DNA of 45,580 nucleotides from an uncultured Pelagibacteraceae bacterium. GTDB lineage: Bacteria; Pseudomonadota; Alphaproteobacteria; Pelagibacterales; Pelagibacteraceae. Under the pieces are notes generated by a model, which had not been told where the DNA came from, did not search any database, and saw nothing but the letters and a program-made list of their open reading frames with translations. A program made the position numbers and the translations under genes. The DNA lies in the NCBI GenBank assembly GCA_902538525.1, contig CACBFA010000006.1:1-45580 (forward strand), read 5' to 3'. How positions within the stretch are numbered: position 1 is the first letter of the stretch; each line of letters begins with the position of its first letter. This document shows positions 9,762 to 18,553 of this stretch, in pieces.

Positions 9762-11046
9762 ATATGTTTAAGTATAAAGAAGTAATTAATATTACAAATG
9801 CTGCTGTAAAATAACCTACACCTCTTAAAGATTGAGATAAAGTTGCAGTAATTAAAAAAATTTGAAAGGAATTTGATGGATCAATTTTTATTAGCCTAAT
9901 TAATAAAAAAAAGTAAAGTATTAATCCAAAAATTCCAAATTCTCCTATAATTTTAGAAAAATTATTAGATGCGTCTTCAATATTTAGAAAATTTTCTTCG
10001 CCTCCAAAGATATCTTGTTTTTCTCTATATTTTTCAAAAAGTTGGTCATAATTATTAATTCCTACACCGAACACATTTTTTGGCAAAGTAAAAACGCCAA
10101 TCTGAATTGATTTTAAAAATACTTTATAACTAAGTGCTTGGTCAGGAACTTTTATTTGATAATCGACTTCTTCTTTTTTTTCTGTATCAGAAAAGTTAAT
10201 ATCGATTGTTTTAGCAGCCTGTTTGATATTCTCAATAGACCTATAATTACATTGCTCTTTAAAATTAAGAAATAGAATACTGACAACTATCATGCCAAAG
10301 TAAAATAATTTTTTTTTTATTGAATTATTTATTATTAGAAAAATAATTGAGAGAGATAAAATAATGAATAGAAATGAAGTCGATATGCTTAAAAATGAAA
10401 TTAATATAAATATTAATGTGTTTACTAAAAAAAATTGTTTATGCTTACTATTTTGATTTTCCAGAATTATATTAGTGTTATATAATATTACTGCAGAGCT
10501 AATTAAACCAAAATGTGAATTTTCATTAAAAATAAATTCTGTCTCACTAAAAATACCATTGTAGCAATCAACATTAAAGGATCCGTTTTCAAACAGATAA
10601 AAAGAAACAAAAATTATAAAAAAAGAATTAAATATAACCATAAAATATTTAATAATAGTAATAAAATTTTTTTTTAACTGATCATAAAGTAGAATTACTG
10701 TTAAAATTGAAATAAGAGTAAATGAATAGTGTAAAAAATTGTCTTTAAAGAAATTGCCTTTCGATTGAATTATAACTAAAAAAAAATGTATTACTAAAAA
10801 TAGCAATATGGAAATTATTTTTTTACTCTTAAGTAAATTTAAATTTTTTGTATAAGCAAAAAAAGAGATTAGAAACACAACTGCTGTTAAATATTTTGCC
10901 TCAAATAATATATAATCTACGTTCCAAAGGAAAAAAATAACCACAAAATACAATATAAAAATATTTTGGAAATAATTTTTAAGAAAAGTACTTATTTTTT
11001 TATTATAAATAAAAGTAATAGTTTTGCTTAAAAAAGTATTTAACAT
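9736..11046 (-). CDS. O-antigen polymerase/ligase-like membrane protein
   Basis: A 436-residue inner-membrane protein with ten or more hydrophobic helices and one large periplasmic loop at about residues 255-350. The end of that loop followed by NNFSKIIGEFGIFGLILYF is the pattern of the Wzy_C superfamily (E-x-G-x-x-G next to a helix), and NVFGVGINNYDQLF matches the usual GxGxxNF segment before it. Members either polymerise O units (Wzy) or ligate them to lipid A core (WaaL); sequence alone does not separate the two. No other glycan genes sit beside it, apart from the small overlapping downstream partner. Confidence 0.78.
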   Translation of the reverse strand: MLNTFLSKTITFIYNKKISTFLKNYFQNIFILYFVVIFFLWNVDYILFEAKYLTAVVFLISFFAYTKNLNLLKSKKIISILLFLVIHFFLVIIQSKGNFFKDNFLHYSFTLISILTVILLYDQLKKNFITIIKYFMVIFNSFFIIFVSFYLFENGSFNVDCYNGIFSETEFIFNENSHFGLISSAVILYNTNIILENQNSKHKQFFLVNTLIFILISFLSISTSFLFIILSLSIIFLIINNSIKKKLFYFGMIVVSILFLNFKEQCNYRSIENIKQAAKTIDINFSDTEKKEEVDYQIKVPDQALSYKVFLKSIQIGVFTLPKNVFGVGINNYDQLFEKYREKQDIFGGEENFLNIEDASNNFSKIIGEFGIFGLILYFFLLIRLIKIDPSNSFQIFLITATLSQSLRGVGYFTAAFVILITSLYLNIYEKKSKKK

Positions 11047-11127
11047 GTATTAATTTATTGAGACATTATGTAATAATATAAAAAGATTTAATAAGATATA
11101 ATATACACTAACTTTAAAATTTTATTT

Positions 11128-11769
11128 ATGAAAATTAAGGAATTACCAAAAACAATACCAATTTTTCCTTTATCAAATTTTATAATGTTTCCTGGAACTT
11201 CTGTTCCACTTAATATTTTTGAGCCAAGATATCTCCAGATGATAAACGATAGCATGAAGAACGACAGAATTATTGGAATGGTGCAGCCTAAGAAGACTGG
11301 TGTTTTAAAAAAACCCGATCTATATGACATTGGATGTATTGGAAAAATTACAAGTTTTAATGAAACAAATGATGGTAGGATTTTAATTATTCTAAATGGA
11401 ATTTGTAGATATAAAATTAAAGAAGAGATTATAAATAATAAATTATATAGAGAATGTAATGTTGATTATAACCAATTTGAAATAGATATATCAAAAAAAA
11501 GTAATGAAATAAATTTCAGAGATATAAATTTAATTATTAGTAATTTGCAAAGATTTTTTCAAAAACAAGGATATCAGGTCAACTTGAAAGATCTACAAAA
11601 AAAAGAACTTAGTGAAACATTAAATGATTTATCTATGGCATCTCCATTTTCATTAGAAGAAAAACAAATTTTACTTGAGAGCCAAGATATTAACATAAGA
11701 AAAAAAAAGTTAGAACAAATTTTAAATAATTATGTTAAAGATGAATTTAAAAATACTACAATTCAATAG
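11128..11769 (+). CDS. Lon N-terminal (substrate-binding) domain protein
   Basis: A 213-residue stand-alone Lon N-domain protein (LON_substr_bdg, COG2802 type). The N-terminus TIPIFPLSNFIMFPG, then VPLNIFEPRYLQMIND, is the family signature, and the remainder is the expected helical bundle. It lacks the AAA+ ATPase and protease domains, so it is not a protease. The family's role is not established; substrate recognition has been suggested. It ends one base before the convergent UbiH-type gene. Confidence 0.9.
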   Translation: MKIKELPKTIPIFPLSNFIMFPGTSVPLNIFEPRYLQMINDSMKNDRIIGMVQPKKTGVLKKPDLYDIGCIGKITSFNETNDGRILIILNGICRYKIKEEIINNKLYRECNVDYNQFEIDISKKSNEINFRDINLIISNLQRFFQKQGYQVNLKDLQKKELSETLNDLSMASPFSLEEKQILLESQDINIRKKKLEQILNNYVKDEFKNTTIQ

Positions 11770-11770
11770 T

Positions 11771-12853
11771 TTATAAATTTAAACCTTTATCAGAGAGGAT
11801 ATTAGAATACTTTTTAAAAAGAGAATTTTTGTTTAAAATTTTAAACATAGGTTTTGAAATTGAATTTTTAATATTATTATCAAATCTAAAAAATTCGTAT
11901 ATTGCATCGATAGCTTTTCCATAAAGATAGTTGAGATGCTTTGTGGAATTTTGGAAATCTTCAGCAACAGAACTATCAATTAGAAGGCCTAATGATATTT
12001 TATTATCTAATATTTTTGAAATTATTTTAATATCTCTAATTGTCATATTGAATCCTTGTCCTGCTAATGGATGTATACGATGTAATAAATCTCCAAAAGC
12101 TAGAATATTATTGTGAGTATAGTTTCTAAGCATTTCAAAACTCAAACTAAATTTTTCAATTTTACCAATCTTGGTTAATGAATAAAAAGAATTATATTTT
12201 TTAAATATATTGATAATTTTATGATCATCAATTTTTCTCCCCTTATAAGAGAAAACTATTGATGTTTTGGTATTAGACAATGGCAAGAACGCTAGAGGTC
12301 CAAATTTTGTAAAGACTTGAATTGCTAAGTCGTTATTTTTATTTCGATGATTTATTAAGAATGTGTATGCTCTACTTCTATAATTTTTTTTTATTTTATT
12401 TGTAAAAAATTTATTTGAAATAAAATTTTTGTTTTCACTATTAATGACCAATTCATAATTTTTAATTTTTTTTAGAATAAGTGGGCTACAAGTATCTGAA
12501 TTAAGTATTTTTATATATTTTGATTTTTTTATTTTTTTTAAAAAAATTTCATTTAATTTAGAATACGATATTAAATTAAAAACTTCCTTATTTTTTTTAT
12601 TAAAGTTAATAATTTCGTGCAGTTTGGAGTCTTCTGTGAAAATTTTAATTTCTTTACTTTTCCAAGACATAATGCTCGATTGCGTAAAAGATTTTAAATA
12701 ATCAAAATTCTCACTTGATATAGCTATTGTTCTGTTTGTTTTTATATTTTGAATTTTTTTATTTGAATATATGTCAACATAGAGTTTTTTTTCCTCTAAA
12801 ACCTTAGCAAGAATTAAATTTGTTAAATTTAGGCCAATAAGACAAATTTTCAT
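11771..12853 (-). CDS. UbiH/UbiF-family FAD-dependent hydroxylase, divergent
   Basis: A 360-residue flavoprotein monooxygenase of the ubiquinone-biosynthesis type, which hydroxylates the polyprenyl phenol ring. The DG/GD motif region reads FGDLLHRIHPLAGQGFNMTIRD, the family's second FAD-binding block, and RTIAISSENFDYL is the usual post-Rossmann segment. The N-terminal dinucleotide motif is degenerate: residues 7-12 read GLNLTN where GxGxxG is expected. It is shorter than typical members (about 390-400). Either the enzyme tolerates the change or its activity is reduced. No other ubi gene lies nearby, and which ring position it acts on is unknown. Confidence 0.82.
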   Translation of the reverse strand: MKICLIGLNLTNLILAKVLEEKKLYVDIYSNKKIQNIKTNRTIAISSENFDYLKSFTQSSIMSWKSKEIKIFTEDSKLHEIINFNKKNKEVFNLISYSKLNEIFLKKIKKSKYIKILNSDTCSPLILKKIKNYELVINSENKNFISNKFFTNKIKKNYRSRAYTFLINHRNKNNDLAIQVFTKFGPLAFLPLSNTKTSIVFSYKGRKIDDHKIINIFKKYNSFYSLTKIGKIEKFSLSFEMLRNYTHNNILAFGDLLHRIHPLAGQGFNMTIRDIKIISKILDNKISLGLLIDSSVAEDFQNSTKHLNYLYGKAIDAIYEFFRFDNNIKNSISKPMFKILNKNSLFKKYSNILSDKGLNL

Positions 12854-12914
12854 AACAAAATAATTTTAACAATAAAAATTAAATGATACAAAGTGACAAA
12901 AGCAGTTTTGATTC

Positions 12915-14993
12915 ATGATATTTAAAAATTATATCAATAAAATAGGTGATTTTTTTATAAAAAGGTTGGCAGAACTATTTGGTATACTTTTGATAATTAC
13001 CTCAATATTACTTTTTATATCTCTAATTAGCTATTCACCAGAAGATCCAAACTTTATATTTCAAGAAAATCGGGAAATAAAAAATTTTCTTGGATTTAGA
13101 GGGAGTTTTATTGCTGATATATTTTTTCAATCTATTGGTATTATATCACTTCTAATTCCATTTTCTCTTCTTTTCACCGGGATTTCAATAACGATTAATA
13201 AAAAATTAACGATTATTATCGAAAATATTTTTTTCATAATTCTTTATACAGTTGTGGCAACATTTTTCTTCGGTATTTTTCACAAGGAGACATATTGGTT
13301 AATTATAAATGGAAACAATGGTTTTATAGGTGATTTAATGTCTGAGACTATAATTGCAGACTTTTTGAAAATTAACAAAACATTAAGTTATTATTTTTTA
13401 ATATTTTTTATATTATTATTTTTTCTTTTAAGCAGTAATTTCAAAATTTCACTTATTTTAAATTTATTTTCATTAATTAAAAAATTATTATCTTCTAAAA
13501 ACTATAGCTCTATTAAACAAGAAAATATATTTAAAGAAAGTACTATTGCCGAAAATACCAAGGAGAGTCCTATTCAAGAAGATCTATTTGCTAATAGTAA
13601 ATCAAATTTAATTGATGTGAAAATTAAGTTACCATTAATTGATTTTTTAAAAAGACCAGAAAAAATCTCTGACGGTAAAGAAGATATTAAAATTGATGCT
13701 GAAGGATTAGAAAAAATACTTCTTGATTTTGGTGTTGAGGGAAAAATAAAAAAAATAAGTCATGGACCTGTTGTTTCTCTAAACGAATTTGAACCTGCGG
13801 CTGGAGTTAAGGTTTCTAAAATTATAAATTTAGCTGAGGATATTGCTAGAAACACAAGTTCAGAGTCTGCAAGAATCGCTACAATACCTGGGAGTAATAC
13901 TGTTGGTATTGAACTTCCTAAAATATCCAGAGAAAATGTTTTTTTAAGAGAAATAATATCAGATAAGAGTTTTAAAAAAAAAGAGATAAAATTGCCAATT
14001 GCTTTAGGTAAAAGCATTTCCGGAGTATCCATAACTAGTGATTTAAGCTCGATGCCTCATTTATTAATAGCTGGAACTACTGGCTCAGGAAAATCGGTAT
14101 GTATTAACACAATTATCTTATCTCTTATTTACAAACATACACCAGACATCTGCAAATTTATTTTGATAGATCCAAAAATGTTAGAACTTTCAACTTATGA
14201 AGGTATACCACATCTATTATGCCCTGTAATTACTGAGGCAAAAAAAGCAGCGTCTGTTTTGGGTTGGGTAGTTAAAGAAATGGAAAGCAGATACAGGTTG
14301 ATGACAAAAGTGGGTGTAAGAAACATTGACGGATATAATGAAAAGCACAAAGTAAAGATGCCTTACATTGTCGTAATTGTTGACGAAATGTCTGATCTTA
14401 TGTTGGTAGCAGGTAAAGAGATAGAAAATTATATTCAAAAATTATCACAAATGGCTAGAGCAGCTGGAATTCATATAATAATGGCAACGCAAAGACCAAG
14501 CGTAGACGTAATAACTGGAACGATAAAGGCTAATTTTCCTACTCGAATTTCATTTCAAGTAACTTCTAAAATTGATAGTAGAACAATATTAGGTGAGCAA
14601 GGAGCAGAACAACTTTTAGGTAAAGGTGACATGCTATATATGTCCTCAGCAAACAGAATAACAAGGATACATGCACCTTATGTGTCAGAGATAGAAATAG
14701 ACAAAGTAAATAACTTCTTAAGAAATCAAGCGGAACCAGACTATGTTGATGAAATTTTAAACTTTGCTGATGAAAAAGAGATTAATGAAAAAAATAGAGA
14801 TAACTCTGAAACTGATGAATTATATAATGAGGCTCTTGAAATAATTAAGGCTGAGAGAAAAGCATCTACTTCGTTTTTACAAAGAAAGTTACAAATTGGA
14901 TACAACAGGGCTGCGAGAATTATTGATCAAATGGAAGCTAATGGAGAAGTTAGCAAAGCTAACCACGTTGGTAAAAGAGAAGTTTTAAAATAG
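12915..14993 (+). CDS. ftsK: DNA translocase FtsK
   Basis: Couples septum formation to chromosome dimer resolution by pumping DNA toward dif at the division site. The 692 residues comprise four N-terminal membrane helices (about residues 18-185), a short linker (about 190-240), the motor with Walker A GTTGSGKS near residue 387, ILIDPKMLELSTYEGIPHL, Walker B VVIVDEMSDLM, MATQRPSVDVITG, and a C-terminal winged-helix gamma domain (from about residue 630) for KOPS reading. The linker is much shorter than in E. coli, normal for compact alphaproteobacterial FtsK. The stop shares one base with the GTG start of lolA. Confidence 0.97.
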   Translation: MIFKNYINKIGDFFIKRLAELFGILLIITSILLFISLISYSPEDPNFIFQENREIKNFLGFRGSFIADIFFQSIGIISLLIPFSLLFTGISITINKKLTIIIENIFFIILYTVVATFFFGIFHKETYWLIINGNNGFIGDLMSETIIADFLKINKTLSYYFLIFFILLFFLLSSNFKISLILNLFSLIKKLLSSKNYSSIKQENIFKESTIAENTKESPIQEDLFANSKSNLIDVKIKLPLIDFLKRPEKISDGKEDIKIDAEGLEKILLDFGVEGKIKKISHGPVVSLNEFEPAAGVKVSKIINLAEDIARNTSSESARIATIPGSNTVGIELPKISRENVFLREIISDKSFKKKEIKLPIALGKSISGVSITSDLSSMPHLLIAGTTGSGKSVCINTIILSLIYKHTPDICKFILIDPKMLELSTYEGIPHLLCPVITEAKKAASVLGWVVKEMESRYRLMTKVGVRNIDGYNEKHKVKMPYIVVIVDEMSDLMLVAGKEIENYIQKLSQMARAAGIHIIMATQRPSVDVITGTIKANFPTRISFQVTSKIDSRTILGEQGAEQLLGKGDMLYMSSANRITRIHAPYVSEIEIDKVNNFLRNQAEPDYVDEILNFADEKEINEKNRDNSETDELYNEALEIIKAERKASTSFLQRKLQIGYNRAARIIDQMEANGEVSKANHVGKREVLK

Positions 14994-15547
14994 TGAAATA
15001 TTTAATTTTTATTTTGGTATTTTTTTTTCCATTAAATATTTTTGCATCATCAAAGTATTTAATAAAAAATAAATTAGAAGAGACAGATAATATATCTTTC
15101 AAATTCATCCAAAAAATTGGAAAAAAGACTGAAAAAGGAGAATGCATAATTTCTTATCCAAAAAAAATTTTATGTAGATATGATGATATCTATAATAAAA
15201 TTTTAGTATCTAATGGAAGATCACTTGTAATTAACAGCAACAAAATTACAAATTATTTAAGGTATCAACTAAAAGATACTCCTCTTAATTTAATTTTAGA
15301 TAAAAAATTTTTACTAAGTAAATTAGACCAAGTTGAGATGGTTAAAGAGAATGATGAAACATTTTCTTTTGAAATTGAACATAATAATAATTTATTAAGT
15401 ATTTTTTTTGATAAAAAAAATTATGAAATTAAAGGATGGACAACAACCGATATTTATCAAAACAGAGTTGAAACGAAGTTATTCAATATAGAGGTAAATA
15501 TGATGATTGATGAAAAATTATTCAGAATTCAAAAATATATTAACTAA
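14993..15547 (+). CDS. lolA: LolA-like outer-membrane lipoprotein carrier
   Basis: A 184-residue periplasmic protein with a signal peptide (hydrophobic residues 3-18, cleavage likely near FASS). The pattern SFKFIQKIGKKTEKGECIISYPKKILCRY is the LolA-type beta-barrel entry seen in alphaproteobacteria. It would shuttle lipoproteins from LolCDE to the outer membrane. It starts with GTG overlapping the ftsK stop by one base (TAGTG); ftsK-lolA adjacency is common in alphaproteobacteria. The two cysteines in the first third could form a disulphide. Confidence 0.87.
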   Translation: MKYLIFILVFFFPLNIFASSKYLIKNKLEETDNISFKFIQKIGKKTEKGECIISYPKKILCRYDDIYNKILVSNGRSLVINSNKITNYLRYQLKDTPLNLILDKKFLLSKLDQVEMVKENDETFSFEIEHNNNLLSIFFDKKNYEIKGWTTTDIYQNRVETKLFNIEVNMMIDEKLFRIQKYIN

Positions 15548-16049
15548 TATCCAAATTGATAGTTTCAGATTTAAAAATTTTCATGCCTCTTCCCAAATAA
15601 TTTTTTAAAGCATGTTTGTGATCTAAGGAGCATGTATGAAGCCATACTTTTTTAGTTTTTTTTCTAAACCCTAACTTCAGAGCTTCCGTTAAGAGATATT
15701 TTCCATAATTTTTTCCTATGTATTGATCTAAAATTCCAAAATAAGCGACTTCACATTTATTGGTCTCAGGATGGAATAAGAGCTCAAAAAAACCAACTAA
15801 ATCATCCTTTTCTCTCAATATATATGTTTCTAAATTAGAATTATTTGTATAACTTATCCATTTCTCATCATTCCAAGCAAGGCGATCAATCCAACGGTAA
15901 CTTTTGCCAATTTGCTTATAAAAAAATTTATTTATTTGAAAATCAGGAGGATTTTTGATTTCAATTTTACAATTAGTCTTAGGCTCAGATGAATTAATTT
16001 CATCAAGAGAATTAATTTCCAAATACTTTCTGTCTACTTTGGTTATCAC
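15540..16049 (-). CDS. GNAT-family N-acetyltransferase
   Basis: A 169-residue acetyltransferase. The acetyl-CoA binding motif A reads GILDQYIGKNYGKYLLTEAL, with the Q/R-x-x-G-x-G/A-like loop as IGKNYG, and motif B reads KKVWLHTCSLDHKHALKNYLGRGM. The substrate is unknown. The last 8 bases overlap lolA (convergent); its ATG overlaps the HIT gene stop by 4 bases, so HIT and GNAT form one transcript. Confidence 0.88.
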   Translation of the reverse strand: MITKVDRKYLEINSLDEINSSEPKTNCKIEIKNPPDFQINKFFYKQIGKSYRWIDRLAWNDEKWISYTNNSNLETYILREKDDLVGFFELLFHPETNKCEVAYFGILDQYIGKNYGKYLLTEALKLGFRKKTKKVWLHTCSLDHKHALKNYLGRGMKIFKSETINLDIS

Positions 16050-16411
16050 GAAACCATTTTTCCAACTTTTTCACCACCAAATAAATGAAAATGTAAGTGT
16101 GGCACTTCTTGGCCACCATAATCACTAATATTGGCAAGAGCCCTATAGCCTTTACCATCAATCGATGAAATTCCCAATTTTTTCGAAACTGTTGTTATTC
16201 CTTTCATTAGACCTACTATTTCATCATTTGAAGCATATGAATTGAAGTCATCTAAATCAATATATTTTCCTTTGGGAATTACTAAAGCATGAATTTTTTT
16301 TTGAGGATTAATATCATAAAAAGATAAAACATAATCATCTTCATAGATTTTATTACAAGGGATTTCTCCTCTTAATATTTTAGCAAATATATTTTGATCA
16401 TCGTATTTCAT
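16046..16411 (-). CDS. HIT-family (HinT-like) nucleotide hydrolase
   Basis: A 121-residue histidine-triad protein; the triad HLHFHLF places His at residues 105, 107 and 109. The N-terminus shows the FAKILRGEIPCNKIYEDD segment typical of HinT. Such proteins hydrolyse aminoacyl-adenylates and purine phosphoramidates. It is followed by the GNAT gene with an ATGA overlap. Confidence 0.95.
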   Translation of the reverse strand: MKYDDQNIFAKILRGEIPCNKIYEDDYVLSFYDINPQKKIHALVIPKGKYIDLDDFNSYASNDEIVGLMKGITTVSKKLGISSIDGKGYRALANISDYGGQEVPHLHFHLFGGEKVGKMVS

Positions 16412-16430
16412 AAAATTTTTTTAAATTATC

Positions 16431-16460
16431 CTTATAATCTCATTTAGTCTATCGGGTAAA
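16431..16460 (-). promoter_or_regulatory. Candidate promoter of HIT-GNAT pair
   Basis: Minus strand TTTACC (16460-16455) and TATAAG (16436-16431) are separated by 18 bases; the ATG of the HIT gene is 19 bases after the -10. It sits in the 57-base gap after the last pilin gene. Plausible, but a chance match cannot be excluded. Confidence 0.3.
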
Positions 16461-16468
16461 ACAAATAT

Positions 16469-16945
16469 TTAAGGAAATTGAGATTTTGGCCATTGATAAA
16501 TATCAACTTTTCCATTGCATCTTACTCTAAGCTTAAATCCATCTGTCTCAGGATAATAAGCAAATTGACCATCTTTTGGGGGATCACCTATGTACGATAA
16601 TATTCCTAAATTATAATCTAATTTTTCATATGGACTTTTGGCATAATTAGTAAAATGCTTTACCGTCTCTCCCGCAATTGTTCCAAAATTAGTACAACTA
16701 ACGTCTCTTGCTGTTCCCTGGGTATTATTTGTATATTGAGTTTTTAAAGATACTTTTCCCTCAATTTCACAAAGCGTCCAATGCTGATTTATTAATCTTT
16801 TTAAATCTGCAAAATGTTTCTGACACACTCTATTTTTAGCACCACTTGTGTAGCCACTATAGGCTACTACTCCAACAGCAGCTAGAATACCAATAATTGC
16901 AACAACAACTAATAACTCAATTAAAGTGAAACCTTTTTTATTCAT
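16469..16945 (-). CDS. Type IV pilin-like protein, array copy 4 (last)
   Basis: A 158-residue major/minor pilin-like protein. The leader MNKKG ends at the prepilin peptidase site G/FTLIE, with Glu at mature position 5, followed by the hydrophobic N-terminal helix shared word for word with the three upstream copies. The globular part is unrelated to its neighbours apart from a central LC motif (HWTLCEIEG) and four cysteines likely to make two disulphides. It ends 57 bases before the HIT gene. No pilus assembly genes are in the window. Confidence 0.93.
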   Translation of the reverse strand: MNKKGFTLIELLVVVAIIGILAAVGVVAYSGYTSGAKNRVCQKHFADLKRLINQHWTLCEIEGKVSLKTQYTNNTQGTARDVSCTNFGTIAGETVKHFTNYAKSPYEKLDYNLGILSYIGDPPKDGQFAYYPETDGFKLRVRCNGKVDIYQWPKSQFP

Positions 16946-16960
16946 TTTAAAATTAAAATA

Positions 16961-17461
16961 CTAATCTAGAGCTACTGCCAACTTTAAAATATACTCGTAA
17001 TCTCCATTAGAATCTTTGGTATTACAAGGTAATTTGTAACACATTTCTACTGTAGCATTTTTATTTCCTTGAGTGTTAATTATAATATAACCATGTTGTT
17101 TATCTTCGTAAGCTGCCCCACCACTTTTTATTGCTTTCTCTGTAGTTCCATCAGATTTGCCAAAAGGATTTTTATAATTGTACTTTTTAAATGCTTCATC
17201 AACGTATTGTGCTATTGTTTGTGCTTTAACACTTCCACATTTAACATTAGTTTGATCAAAAGGATAATGGTTCGGGTCTACATTACAAAGCATTAGCTCG
17301 TTAGAAATAAATTTTGATACGCTGCTAAAATTTGCCTTAGCGGCTGCTATTTTAGCACCTGAGGTATATCCACTATATGCAACAACACCAACAGCAGCCA
17401 ATATACCTATGATGGCAACAACAACTAATAATTCAATTAGAGTAAATCCTTTATTCTTCAT
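16961..17461 (-). CDS. Type IV pilin-like protein, array copy 3
   Basis: A 166-residue pilin-like protein with leader MKNKG and the same mature N-terminal helix (FTLIELLVVVAIIGILAAV). The globular domain carries four cysteines, the shared motif ELMLCNVD and a C-terminal pair spaced CYKLPC. Its ATG shares one base with the stop of the upstream copy (TAATG at 17463-17459, minus strand), so translation is coupled. Fifteen bases separate it from the last copy. Confidence 0.93.
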   Translation of the reverse strand: MKNKGFTLIELLVVVAIIGILAAVGVVAYSGYTSGAKIAAAKANFSSVSKFISNELMLCNVDPNHYPFDQTNVKCGSVKAQTIAQYVDEAFKKYNYKNPFGKSDGTTEKAIKSGGAAYEDKQHGYIIINTQGNKNATVEMCYKLPCNTKDSNGDYEYILKLAVALD

Positions 17462-17958
17462 TAATTACACCATCCATCTTTCGCAATTAAAACTGGATAA
17501 TATTCTTTGTGTGTTTTTATCCAAAGTGCTATTTGTTTTTTTGAAGAACCACTTGAACATTCTGTTTCATCAAATCTTATTCTGCCATCTCTATCATTTG
17601 TTCCATTTTTTGCAGTATAAACAACTGGATCGGTTTCGCCATAAGGATTTTTCCATTCTAAATCTAGGAAATGATTAATAAATATACTGTTCATAGAATT
17701 AATATTTCCAGCATTATTTGAAATGTTGCAATTAATTGATCTTTTGTTGCTTAATTCTAATGTTCCTCCACCTTGAACATCACACAGACCTAAAGAATTT
17801 TTTATAAATTTAATAGCTGTTTTATGTTGAGCTAAAGCTGCATTTCTTTTAGCACTAAGTGTATATCCACTATAAGCGACAACACCAACAGCTGCCAGTA
17901 TCCCGATGATAGCGACAACAACTAATAATTCAATTAATGTAAAGCCATTAGATTGCAC
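17461..17958 (-). CDS. Type IV pilin-like protein, array copy 2 (GTG start)
   Basis: A 165-residue pilin-like protein with leader encoded from a GTG (17958-17956) reading MQSNG before the G/FTLIE cleavage site. The shared helix ends in YSGYTLSAK rather than YSGYTSGAK. The C-terminal domain differs from all neighbours but keeps four cysteines and the central motif SLGLCDVQG. It lies two bases after the first copy's stop and overlaps the third copy by one base. Confidence 0.93.
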   Translation of the reverse strand: MQSNGFTLIELLVVVAIIGILAAVGVVAYSGYTLSAKRNAALAQHKTAIKFIKNSLGLCDVQGGGTLELSNKRSINCNISNNAGNINSMNSIFINHFLDLEWKNPYGETDPVVYTAKNGTNDRDGRIRFDETECSSGSSKKQIALWIKTHKEYYPVLIAKDGWCN

Positions 17959-17960
17959 AA

Positions 17961-18464
17961 TTATTTTAAACTTACATCTATATCATTACTGATGGAATCA
18001 TCTGATCCACATCCTTCTTTAAAACAAGCTCTCAATTGTAACTTTGTTCCATTGGTGCTTATGCTGACCTGACCAGGGGTGAAGCCTGTTCGAGATCTAA
18101 TGCATGGAAGAGAAGTATCATACGGGTTTCGATATGTTTTTAACACACCTTCATCTATTCCTGGCGTGACCGAACCTCTTAAAGATCTTACATTAGCAAG
18201 AGCCTGCATTATATTAAATGCCCCTGTTGCCGTATTATAACCTGAGCAGCTTAATTCTCCGTCCATTACATTGGGATTTCCAAGCTGACAAAGTAATAAC
18301 TCTGTTTCAATATATTTAACCACTGAAGTATAACAGCTTCTCGAGGCTGAAGCTTTTGCGCCACTTGTATAACCGCTATAAGCAACAACACCAACTGCAG
18401 CTAAGATACCTATTATTGCTACTACTACTAGCAATTCTATTAATGTGAAACCATTGCGCTTCAT
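17961..18464 (-). CDS. Type IV pilin-like protein, array copy 1 (first)
   Basis: A 167-residue pilin-like protein, first in its operon, divergent from the TRAP genes. Leader MKRNG, cleavage G/FTLIE, identical N-terminal helix, then a distinct globular part with six cysteines and the shared motif ELLLCQLGN. Its 3' half looks noticeably richer in G and C than the neighbouring genes, which may hint at a foreign source of the globular domain. The promoter for all four copies should lie in the 89-base spacer 18465-18553. Confidence 0.93.
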   Translation of the reverse strand: MKRNGFTLIELLVVVAIIGILAAVGVVAYSGYTSGAKASASRSCYTSVVKYIETELLLCQLGNPNVMDGELSCSGYNTATGAFNIMQALANVRSLRGSVTPGIDEGVLKTYRNPYDTSLPCIRSRTGFTPGQVSISTNGTKLQLRACFKEGCGSDDSISNDIDVSLK

Positions 18465-18553
18465 TTTAAAAATATTCTATTAAATTATTTAAAATTTTGC
18501 ATTGTTAAAATATAAGCAACTAATAAGATAATATTTTAAAAAAGAGAGGAAAA

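Noticed and set aside
16860-18460. Repeated pilin 5' ends as a CRISPR or short-repeat array
   Set aside because: The repeats are protein-level only, spaced about 500 bases apart, and differ at most synonymous sites.
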